This document shows, piece by piece, positions 1-6,487 of a stretch of DNA of 47,366 bases (the first letter of the stretch is position 1; each line of letters begins with the position of its first letter). The notes under the pieces are model-generated. The model saw nothing but the letters and a program-made list of their open reading frames with translations, was not told the origin of the DNA and did no database searches. The stretch is from positions 1 to 47,366 of the forward strand of contig CALHVV010000005.1 in assembly GCA_938036915.1 (NCBI GenBank), read 5' to 3'. Both the position numbers and the translations under genes were made by a program. The DNA comes from an uncultured Candidatus Saccharibacteria bacterium. GTDB lineage: Bacteria; Patescibacteriota; Saccharimonadia; Saccharimonadales; Saccharimonadaceae.

Positions 1-325
1 TATAGAGAGGAGCGAGAAAAAGAGGAAGAAGCTCGTTATCTAGGAAAGGGAGTAGAGGAGTCTGTATAGATTCAGCTGGTAACTCCTGACGCTGTGCTTC
101 TAAGATAATCTTATGCCGCTTCCTTGCATGACTTTACAGCAAGAGCAATACTTTTTCGTTTACTCTCATTGGTCTGGTAAAGAGATATAGCTAACAAGAG
201 ATAGTGATATGCAGGTCTCTATAAGTAAGTCGTATGAGATGATTTATAAAGCATACGAGAAAGACTGAAGAACGTTACAAAAGACATGAAATGTCACATC
301 TTCAGTAAGAGAAATAAGATAGTTG
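1..325. other. window edge, no complete gene
   Basis: Frame 1 from base 1 is open for 22 charged codons (many Glu, Lys and Arg) and stops with TAG at 67-69. It could be the C-terminus of a gene that begins before the window, but it is too short to be sure. From 70 to 325 I see no gene, RNA or repeat. The stretch is AT-rich and full of stops in every frame; the plus-strand ORFs that begin near 286-323 run antisense to the acetyltransferase. Confidence 0.4.
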
Positions 326-901
326 TTACTCCGCCCAACTCAGCTCCTCCCAATCAGCCCTTACCAGTGTATACACCCTCCATTTCACTGCCTCGCCCGC
401 AACTTCACCTTGCTCGATTCCTGTGTACCGATAGCCAAGCCTCTCGAGCGCATTCCAGCTGCGGACGTTTTGCATGTAGGCCTTTGCCTCAATTATTGCA
501 AAACCACCTTCAGAAAACGCCCAATTGCAGACTGCTTGCTTGGCAGAGCTCCCAAGGCCTTGACTCCAGTTTTTCGGATCGCCAATCAGCGTACAGAATG
601 CCCCCGCTGTGACGCCATATTTGTGGCTAAGTTTTCTTATCTCGTTAATTTCAATATTGCCAACGATTTCGCCATCACGCTCAATCATCCAGCTATACCG
701 ATCGTCATCGTCAAGCATATTCTGGAGATGTGCTACTTCGTCTTCCTCAGTCATCTGCGAAAAATCCGCACCTAAATACTGCGTCACCTCTGGCCGGCGA
801 ATCCACGCCATAGTAATCGGCGCATAAGCCGGGCTTGGCGCTACCAAGCGCAGCGTCTGGGTTTGGCTAGGGGATGGTATGGCGATGGTGCGGGTGTACA
901 T
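326..901 (-). CDS. GNAT-family N-acetyltransferase (RimJ/RimL-like)
   Basis: The 191-aa protein has the layout of an acetyl-CoA-dependent GNAT enzyme of the RimJ/RimL type, which acetylate protein N-termini or small molecules. After an N-terminal strand comes a helical part (about 30-65), a central sheet segment reading 'MIERDGEIVGNIEI' (about 71-84), the pyrophosphate-binding region around 'WSQGLGSSAKQAV' where the Q/RxxGxG/A motif sits, and the late signature 'NVRSWNALERLGYRYTG'. Catalytic residues cannot be assigned by eye. On the coding strand a GATATT hexamer ends 6 nt before the ATG, compatible with a leaderless message. It stands alone upstream of the co-oriented tyrS. Substrate is unknown; family assignment is secure. 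Confidence 0.85.
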   Translation of the reverse strand: MYTRTIAIPSPSQTQTLRLVAPSPAYAPITMAWIRRPEVTQYLGADFSQMTEEDEVAHLQNMLDDDDRYSWMIERDGEIVGNIEINEIRKLSHKYGVTAGAFCTLIGDPKNWSQGLGSSAKQAVCNWAFSEGGFAIIEAKAYMQNVRSWNALERLGYRYTGIEQGEVAGEAVKWRVYTLVRADWEELSWAE

Positions 902-1027
902 ACTAGTAATATCTTATCACCTATCGATGATAGTAAGGTTGAAAGATGACTGTATGAAGGCAAGCTCACTCTTATACATTATTCATCTTGCGGTAGTAGA
1001 CATATAGTACCAGTTTTCCGCATCATG

Positions 1028-2263
1028 CTATTGATTCGGATGCAAGACTACCTTGAGGGTGTGTTTCTTACCAACACGTAAAATGTCACCGTTAGTAAGT
1101 GGTGTATCTTCGCTGGAAATTTTGGAGTCATTGATCTTCACGGCATTTTGCTTGATGAGCCGTCTGGCCTCGCCGCGACTTTTTGTGATGCCCAGGCGGA
1201 CGATGATATCGATAATTGACTCATGGGCATCTACCTGAATGACGTCAATATCCTTGGCAAGATTCTTCTGACTCACCTCAGAGACCCATTGCTGCTCGGC
1301 ATCAACGGCGGCGCTCGCTCCGTGGTACATTGACACTATCTCTCGAGCAAGATCCTTTTTGATATCGCGTGGGTTTTCTCCGTCGTTGAGTCGATTTTTA
1401 ATTACAGCAATCTCACTCATAGGCAGGCGCGTACAATCCACAAAACACTGGTAAATACCCGCATCCGCCAGCTGCATGATTTTGAAGAACATATCTTTGG
1501 CATTCAGATCGAGACCCACACCGGTGCCAAGGCTTTTGCTCATTAATTTTTCGCCGGTTTCTGGGTTTTCGAGCAGTGTGGTTGTAATGACAAACTTTTC
1601 TTTCTGCTTGTAGCGCTTGAGCAATGTACGGCCAGCCAGCATATTGAATGTTTGGTCGGTGCCACCAATCTCTACATCAACATCCATTGCCACAGAATCG
1701 TAGCCCTGCATCAGCGGATAGAAGAACTCATGGACGAAGAGTGGCTTCTCGGCAGCGACTCGCTTTTTGAATGCATCGCGCTCTAGCATCTGCTGCACGG
1801 TAAAGTTGGAGGCAAGCTCCACAGAATCTTCAAATGTTAGCTTGGAGAGCCACTCCGAATTGAACTGGAATTCTATCGGGTTGTCGATATCGCTAAAGTC
1901 TAGAATCTTGCCAATTTGTGCCTTAAATGTCTGCAGGTTCTCCAGCACTTGTTCGCGTGTTAGCTGCACACGCATCGAAGTTTTATCGCTCGGATCACCG
2001 ATCATGGCGGTAAAGTCGCCAATTAGCACAATAATCCGGTGGCCAAGAGCGTGGAACCGTTCGAGTATCAGATAATTTGTTGAGTGCCCAAGATGAACAT
2101 AGTTCGCAGTTGGGTCAATACCAAGATAGAATGTGAGGCGGCGGCCACTTTGTAGCTCCTTTTTGAGACTATCTTTGCTCGGAAGAATTTCGGCAACTGA
2201 GCGAGATAGCGCCTCATCAATCAAGTGTTCGTCGGTAATAACGTGGTGCGCTTGAGTATTCAT
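1028..2263 (-). CDS. tyrS: tyrosyl-tRNA synthetase
   Basis: This 411-aa class I synthetase attaches tyrosine to tRNA-Tyr in the cytoplasm. The HIGH-type motif is 'HLGH' at residues 57-60, preceded by 'GIDPTA'. 'GGTDQTFNMLAGR' (about 200-212) lines the active site, and the KMSKS loop is 'KLMSKS' at 239-244. The last ~65 residues form an S4 RNA-binding domain ('RLGITKSRGEARRLIKQN'). Length is normal for a bacterial TyrRS with a short C-terminal domain. On the coding strand TAAAAT lies at 2276-2271, 7 nt before the ATG, so the message is probably leaderless. No T-box-like leader is seen. Confidence 0.97.
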   Translation of the reverse strand: MNTQAHHVITDEHLIDEALSRSVAEILPSKDSLKKELQSGRRLTFYLGIDPTANYVHLGHSTNYLILERFHALGHRIIVLIGDFTAMIGDPSDKTSMRVQLTREQVLENLQTFKAQIGKILDFSDIDNPIEFQFNSEWLSKLTFEDSVELASNFTVQQMLERDAFKKRVAAEKPLFVHEFFYPLMQGYDSVAMDVDVEIGGTDQTFNMLAGRTLLKRYKQKEKFVITTTLLENPETGEKLMSKSLGTGVGLDLNAKDMFFKIMQLADAGIYQCFVDCTRLPMSEIAVIKNRLNDGENPRDIKKDLAREIVSMYHGASAAVDAEQQWVSEVSQKNLAKDIDVIQVDAHESIIDIIVRLGITKSRGEARRLIKQNAVKINDSKISSEDTPLTNGDILRVGKKHTLKVVLHPNQ

Positions 2264-2270
2264 GTATAGT

Positions 2271-2276
2271 ATTTTA
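2271..2276 (-). promoter_or_regulatory. -10 element of tyrS (leaderless)
   Basis: TAAAAT on the minus strand is separated from the tyrS ATG by 7 nt, so transcription would start at or next to the start codon. No good -35 is visible. Confidence 0.5.
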
Positions 2277-2476
2277 CTACATACGAGAAGAGATAAAAAC
2301 TAACACGTCTTGAGCTCACTTGTTATGTGCCGCTGGAGTCCTATGATGTACGGTGTATCACAATTTGAAAGGGAACTGCGAGTGTGTAAATGTCTTGTTT
2401 ATACATAGATATATGACACCCACCGCTTATACTACTTATGCTACAGTTGATGGTAGTGCTAGATCTGAAGATACAC

Positions 2477-2482
2477 TACAAT
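2477..2482 (+). promoter_or_regulatory. -10 element of Nudix gene (leaderless)
   Basis: TACAAT is followed by the 6-nt spacer AATACT and then the ATG at 2489. This supports starting the gene there instead of at the upstream in-frame ATG at 2438. Confidence 0.55.
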
Positions 2483-2488
2483 AATACT

Positions 2489-3028
2489 ATGAATCAAGAA
2501 TGGAACGTTATAAGTCAAAAGAAGTTAGTCGACTCACCGTGGTACAAGCTAAATATTGAAACCGTCAGACTCCCGTCAGGCAAAGTCCTCGATGATTATT
2601 ACATCCGAGAAGGAATGAATGCCGTTTTGATCGTTCCACGCACTCATGAAGGCAAATTTTTACTGGTGCGTCAGTACAAACACGGAGCGCAGCAAAGTGT
2701 TATAGAATTTCCTGCGGGTAAGATTGATGCGGGTGAATCTGCTTTAATTGCTGCAAAAAGGGAATTATATGAAGAGACTGGAGGCACCTCCAGTCTTTTT
2801 GTAGAGGGACCTACATTTTTTGAGGACCCTACGAATAGCCGTGTCAAGATAGCGATCGTCTTTGCTGATAATGTCACTATAAAGCATAGGCAACACCTTG
2901 ATGATACTGAGGATATTGAGGTAATGCATGTAACACCTGACGAGCTACGAACTATGCTCATGAATGGTGAGCTATCTGTGGCAGCATCCGTAGCAGCAGG
3001 TTGGATAGCCTTAGAAGGGAGACGATAA
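2489..3028 (+). CDS. Nudix hydrolase, ADP-ribose pyrophosphatase-like
   Basis: A 179-aa Nudix enzyme of the NudF/ADP-ribose pyrophosphatase type, expected to cleave ADP-ribose or related nucleoside diphosphates. The Nudix box is complete and canonical: 'GKIDAGE' followed by seven residues and 'RELYEETGG', supplying the metal-binding glutamates. The preceding 'VIEFPAGKID' is the usual lead-in for this subfamily, and the protein ends with a short helical segment. The start is placed at 2489, not the in-frame ATG at 2438, because TACAAT lies 6 nt upstream and the protein then begins 'MNQEWNVIS'. It is a single gene between tyrS and the AT-rich lipase locus. Confidence 0.88.
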   Translation: MNQEWNVISQKKLVDSPWYKLNIETVRLPSGKVLDDYYIREGMNAVLIVPRTHEGKFLLVRQYKHGAQQSVIEFPAGKIDAGESALIAAKRELYEETGGTSSLFVEGPTFFEDPTNSRVKIAIVFADNVTIKHRQHLDDTEDIEVMHVTPDELRTMLMNGELSVAASVAAGWIALEGRR

Positions 3029-3238
3029 CATGAAGAAACATAAGTCCGGGACAGTAAACCAGGTATTGAAAAAAGCAAACTGATGGTTGAGGTGATTGAT
3101 AAGGAATAAGGAGTAGGATGGAGACTGTTTATCGATGTGGCATCTAGACTGATATAGCGCATAAAAGGGGAAATCAGAAGTTCTATATTCGTGCTAGAAT
3201 AGTCACAGAGCACAAAGTAGGGGGCGAGGGTAGAAAAT

Positions 3239-4000
3239 ATGCGCAAAAAGAAACTAAGTGACAACGGCACACTAAGCCTTCGCACCATCATCTTCCGTGG
3301 TATCCTCTATGTCATCATTATTCCAACAGCCATCATGCTTCTCGTTGTTGGCGGATTCTATCTCAAATTGTGTGCTGAAGCTAGCCAAGCTCAAGCAGCA
3401 ATGAAAACATATCTACATAGTAAATATGGTGAAGAATTTATCGTCGAACGACCAGAAAAGAATGGAAGTGGGCTTGGTGTAGAAGGGTGGTTTGAAGCAA
3501 CAGCCTACCCAAAGAATCACACAGACATCCGCTTCATTGTTATGCTGTCATCCTCAGGGAAGCATGATGGCTATGCTGGTGCTGTATGGTCAAAAGAAGA
3601 GACTGATCGACTCAAACCTATTATTCAGCGTATCTTTAGCAAAGATGTAGTGTATAGTGTAATCATCCAATCGTCTATGACGCTACAAACGAAAGATATA
3701 CAAGTTGATGGTGTGATACCACGTTTTGCACAAGCGGCAGCACAATATAAACAGCAAATTCCATATAATATCACTATTCAAAAAACGTACCAAACACGGG
3801 AATATCAAGAAAAAATGCACATCGTCGATAATCTTAAAGAGCTTGCAAAAGATCTGCCAGACACTGTTGATACTACTATTCGCTACCAAGCACAAACAGC
3901 TGGAGGTAAGAAGTTTGATTTAGATATAACAATCATGGCATTAAAATCTACACCACAAGAAACATTAGTCACAATGTTTCAAGAAAAGGAGAGTCTATAA
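3239..4000 (+). CDS. membrane-anchored hypothetical protein, array copy 1
   Basis: The 253-aa protein has a short basic, asparagine-containing cytoplasmic N-terminus, one transmembrane helix (about 20-43) and an extracytoplasmic domain of about 210 residues. It is clearly paralogous to the proteins at 4144-4905 and 5094-5849, sharing 'FRGILYVIIIP', 'AQAAMKTYLHSKYGEEF' and 'GWFEATAYP'. I do not recognise a named domain. A TGC-TAGAAT extended -10 (3192-3200) gives a leader of roughly 30 nt; the Shine-Dalgarno is weak (GAGGG). A lipase stub follows 2 nt after the stop, so the gene was once the first of a pair. An immunity or adaptor role for the lipase is only a hypothesis. Confidence 0.75.
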   Translation: MRKKKLSDNGTLSLRTIIFRGILYVIIIPTAIMLLVVGGFYLKLCAEASQAQAAMKTYLHSKYGEEFIVERPEKNGSGLGVEGWFEATAYPKNHTDIRFIVMLSSSGKHDGYAGAVWSKEETDRLKPIIQRIFSKDVVYSVIIQSSMTLQTKDIQVDGVIPRFAQAAAQYKQQIPYNITIQKTYQTREYQEKMHIVDNLKELAKDLPDTVDTTIRYQAQTAGGKKFDLDITIMALKSTPQETLVTMFQEKESL

Positions 4001-4002
4001 AT

Positions 4003-4074
4003 ATGAGCATAACAATAGAGCAATATCTTGCACTAAGTGCACTTGCCTATAAAATACAACCTTCAAAAGAATAA
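4003..4074 (+). pseudogene. lipase gene remnant, N-terminal stub
   Basis: The 23-codon reading frame 'MSITIEQYLALSALAYKIQP' plus three residues matches the first ~20 residues of the lipase-like gene at 5846 ('MNLKVEQYLALSSLAYQVIP') and then stops at TAA. It sits 2 nt behind the copy-1 anchored protein, just as the copy-3 lipase overlaps its partner. It is therefore the decayed second gene of copy 1. A functional micropeptide cannot be excluded but is less likely. Confidence 0.7.
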
Positions 4075-4143
4075 CTAGAAAGTTCTATGATTATGCTATT
4101 AATAGTCGCGTAGCTAAAATAGGGATCCCTGAGAACAGAAAAT

Positions 4144-4905
4144 ATGCACAAGCAAAAACCAAACGATAACACCAAACTAAGCTTCCGCACCATTCTTTTT
4201 CGTGGTATCCTCCGCGTTATCATTATTCCGACATGTGTCTTACTTCTATTAACTGGTGTATTAATTGGTATATTTCATATTAAGTATCTTGTAGAGGCTC
4301 ATCAAGCTCAGACTGAAATGCGCGCCTATCTAGAGAAAAAATATCATCAGCACTTTATTATCAAGAACTATCGAATTGAAGGAGGAGGATTTGCAAGAAG
4401 AGGCGGCAAAGTTGCAGATGCACATAGAGAGGGTAGCTCTTATACCTTTCGTGTTTTAGAGAAAGATCACCGGCTCTACCGCGATAACTACCTCTCGGCA
4501 CTTTACAATGAGCAGGAAGAAAAGGATCTTACCAAGATGGTTAAAAAATTGTCTATACCTGCAGTAAAATATATACCAGATATTACAATTGCTCCTGACG
4601 TAGCTGATGAGATACAGGGCACGCCAGCTTTTGCTGAGACGTTGCGAAAGTATGGGGACCATATTATATATGAAGTATCTATTGTTGTAGTAGGGGACCA
4701 GGTAAAAGAAGAAGATGTCCAAAACGTAAGAAAACTTATGGAGTATGTCCAATCAAAAAACCCGAGAAGTTATGCTGTGAGATATGTTGTAAATAGCAGA
4801 ACTGAAGATGCACGATATATTTGTCAGGAGTATGGAGGTATAAGCGAGAAAACAGCGCAAGAAACTTCCAAGGATTGCTTTAAAAAGAGTAAGGGAAGGA
4901 TATAG
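4144..4905 (+). CDS. membrane-anchored hypothetical protein, array copy 2
   Basis: The 253-aa paralogue has the same topology: basic N-terminus, a transmembrane helix at about 20-45 and an outside domain of about 205 residues. Its first 27 nucleotides are identical to copy 3 apart from one or two later changes, but the domain after residue ~75 has diverged most of the three. It has lost the 'GWFEA.AYP' motif and carries 'GGGFARRGGKVADAHREGSS' there instead, plus two cysteines near the C-terminus. The upstream block TATTAATAGTCGCGTAGC is conserved. No intact lipase follows, only a scrap. The gene is intact, so it is presumably kept without its partner. Function unknown. Confidence 0.72.
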   Translation: MHKQKPNDNTKLSFRTILFRGILRVIIIPTCVLLLLTGVLIGIFHIKYLVEAHQAQTEMRAYLEKKYHQHFIIKNYRIEGGGFARRGGKVADAHREGSSYTFRVLEKDHRLYRDNYLSALYNEQEEKDLTKMVKKLSIPAVKYIPDITIAPDVADEIQGTPAFAETLRKYGDHIIYEVSIVVVGDQVKEEDVQNVRKLMEYVQSKNPRSYAVRYVVNSRTEDARYICQEYGGISEKTAQETSKDCFKKSKGRI

Positions 4906-4956
4906 TCAATAAATCTTTAAAAGAAATCATGAAGGAAGTACCTAAAAACCAATCGC

Positions 4957-4998
4957 CTTGAGCGTAAACCTCTCTCATACCTTGACAGCTCATCAAAG
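4957..4998 (+). pseudogene. lipase gene remnant, internal scrap
   Basis: This stretch ('CTTGAGCGTAAACCTCTCTC' and the following ~20 nt) is close to the lipase gene at about 5981-6022, which encodes the LLELKPLSSLASW region. It lies between copies 2 and 3, where the second gene of copy 2 would be. It is interpreted as what remains after an internal deletion. The match is short and made by eye. Confidence 0.5.
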
Positions 4999-5044
4999 CT
5001 ACAGCTTGCAGAATAAGAAGAATAACTCAATAGTTCTGCATTTG

Positions 5045-5053
5045 TGCTATAAT
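5045..5053 (+). promoter_or_regulatory. extended -10 promoter of array copy 3
   Basis: TGC-TATAAT is an extended -10 element. The same block occurs at 3192-3200 (TGC-TAGAAT) and near 4094-4103 (TGC-TATTAAT). The leader from here to the ATG is about 35 nt and contains the conserved AAAATAGGGATCC segment. Confidence 0.6.
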
Positions 5054-5093
5054 AGTCGCGTAGCCAAAAATAGGGATCCTGAGAGCAGAAAAT

Positions 5094-5849
5094 ATGCACA
5101 AGCAAAAACCAAACGATAACAGTAAACTAAGCTTTCCCACTATCGTCTTCCGTGGTGTCCTCTATGTCATCATTATTCCAACAACTATTATGCTTCTCCT
5201 CGTTAGTGGATTTTATCTTAAGTTAGATATCGAGGCTGGCCAAGCTCAAGCGACAATGAAGACGTATTTACGTAACAAGTATAAAGAAGAATTTGTTGTC
5301 GAGAAACCAATACGAAACGGAAGTGGGTTCGCGGTGCGGGGGTGGTTTGAGGCGGTAGCTTATCCTGTGGCGAACAAAAAACTTCCCTTTAAGGTGATGA
5401 TGTCACTTTCAGACCCATGGGATGATTATGTAGATACACTATGGGGCATGCAAGAAATGGCAAGAATAAAACCGATGGTCGATAAAATAATGACTGGATC
5501 GTACGTGTTTACTGTGGATATAGCAACAGGCGAAATTGGCAATGCTGTTACAGACACTAAGGCTTTGCCGTTATTTCAAGAGGTAGCACATAAGCATAGC
5601 CAAAGTATACTCTATAAGCTAGAAGTAACCGCGCAAAACGATGCTTCTTCGTTGATGCACTATGAGCGAGTCAAGCAGTTGTTGCAGATTATTAAGGATG
5701 TTCCTGCTAAGACTAAACTGATATACCGATGGTACGAAAATGGTACTAAACACGTCATAGTGCTCTTAGAAGATGAAATAGCAAAAATACTTCACGAAAA
5801 CCAGGATATTCGTATATATGATAAAGAAATAATTAAGGAGAAAAAATGA
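5094..5849 (+). CDS. membrane-anchored hypothetical protein, array copy 3
   Basis: This 251-aa paralogue resembles copy 1 most in its outside domain: 'TYLRNKYKEEFVVEKP' and 'GSGFAVRGWFEAVAYP', against 'GSGLGVEGWFEATAYP'. A transmembrane helix lies at about 20-42. Its stop overlaps the lipase start (ATGA at 5846-5849), so the two are translationally coupled and presumably act together. The conserved aromatic/charged motif K-Y-x-E-E-F followed by W-F-E-A-x-A-Y-P may define a small domain family; I cannot name it. The lack of signal cleavage features suggests it stays anchored with the domain outside. Confidence 0.75.
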   Translation: MHKQKPNDNSKLSFPTIVFRGVLYVIIIPTTIMLLLVSGFYLKLDIEAGQAQATMKTYLRNKYKEEFVVEKPIRNGSGFAVRGWFEAVAYPVANKKLPFKVMMSLSDPWDDYVDTLWGMQEMARIKPMVDKIMTGSYVFTVDIATGEIGNAVTDTKALPLFQEVAHKHSQSILYKLEVTAQNDASSLMHYERVKQLLQIIKDVPAKTKLIYRWYENGTKHVIVLLEDEIAKILHENQDIRIYDKEIIKEKK

Positions 5850-6352
5850 ATTTGAAAGTTGAGCAGTATCTTGCCTTGTCATCGCTTGCTTATCAAGTAA
5901 TACCAAATAGTTTGTTAGATGATGCATCAAAACAAACCCTTGAAGAGATTGTCTCTCACTTGACCGCGAGAACTAACTTGCTTGAACTTAAACCTCTCTC
6001 CTCCCTCGCATCCTGGCACCTCATTAACGCCACAACCACTTCATCTGGTATGTCGGCTATTGCTGTGCAAGATCCAGCCACCAAGGACATTGTCTTTGCC
6101 TATCGCGGAACGGATATTGATAAGAATATCTGGGAGGCGATGAAAGATATTGAGTCGGATATTGCGATTGCATCGAGTGGAAATGTTTTTGTGCAGGATG
6201 GGCTGAACCAATTCCACGATGCTTACACCTTCTATACCGAGACGATCAAGAAAGTTGGTGGCGGTGCTCATGTAGGCACCAAGAGCTTCACTGGCCATTC
6301 ACTCGGTGGTAGGCTAGATGGTTTGGGCTACTTTCTCAATATTGGTGCTTAG
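5846..6352 (+). CDS. class-3 lipase/Mbeg1-like alpha/beta hydrolase, C-terminally truncated
   Basis: The 168-aa product shows hallmarks of class-3 lipases of the Mbeg1-like group: 'FAYRGT' at 84-89 and the nucleophile elbow 'GHSLGG' at 150-155 (Ser152). It ends only 13 residues after the elbow, so the catalytic Asp and His and half of the fold are missing; relatives are normally much longer. I see no continuation in another frame after 6352. It has a strong AAGGAG site 5 nt before the ATG and overlaps the upstream gene by 4 nt. It is either a recent pseudogene or a fragment kept for another role. No signal peptide is seen. Confidence 0.7.
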   Translation: MNLKVEQYLALSSLAYQVIPNSLLDDASKQTLEEIVSHLTARTNLLELKPLSSLASWHLINATTTSSGMSAIAVQDPATKDIVFAYRGTDIDKNIWEAMKDIESDIAIASSGNVFVQDGLNQFHDAYTFYTETIKKVGGGAHVGTKSFTGHSLGGRLDGLGYFLNIGA

Positions 6353-6487
6353 GTGCATACTAGCTTTCATAATTTCCTAGAGGATGGATAAGACAGCGAG
6401 AAATAATAAATGGGCTGATACGAGCACGTCGCCTCAACAGGAGTCTCTTTAAGCTAGCTTTCATCTCTCTCCTGCACAATACCACAC

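Larger units (their letters stand above)
3177..6352 (+). repeat. three-copy tandem array: anchored protein + lipase module
   Basis: Three diverged repeats lie head to tail, about 0.9 kb, 0.95 kb and 1.3 kb long. Each begins with a related upstream block: AAGTTCT or AGTTCT, about 10 nt, a -10 inside TGCTATAATAGTC, then in copies 2 and 3 CGCGTAGC and AAAATAGGGATCC, and finally AGAAAATATG. Each then has a gene for a 251-253-aa anchored protein, followed by lipase sequence. That sequence is an N-terminal stub in copy 1 (4003-4074), an internal scrap in copy 2 (about 4957-4998) and a longer but truncated gene in copy 3 (5846-6352). Base composition is more AT-rich than the flanks. This points to repeated duplication followed by lipase loss. 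Confidence 0.8.

Noticed and set aside
286..775. Plus-strand open frames opposite the GNAT gene
   Set aside because: Antisense to a recognisable acetyltransferase; no conserved features.
3030..3083. 17-codon frame right after the Nudix stop
   Set aside because: Too short, no ribosome site, no similarity to neighbouring relics.
2671..3291. 206-codon minus-strand frame over the Nudix gene and array copy 1
   Set aside because: Ser/Ile/Leu-rich shadow of the Nudix gene with no start signals.
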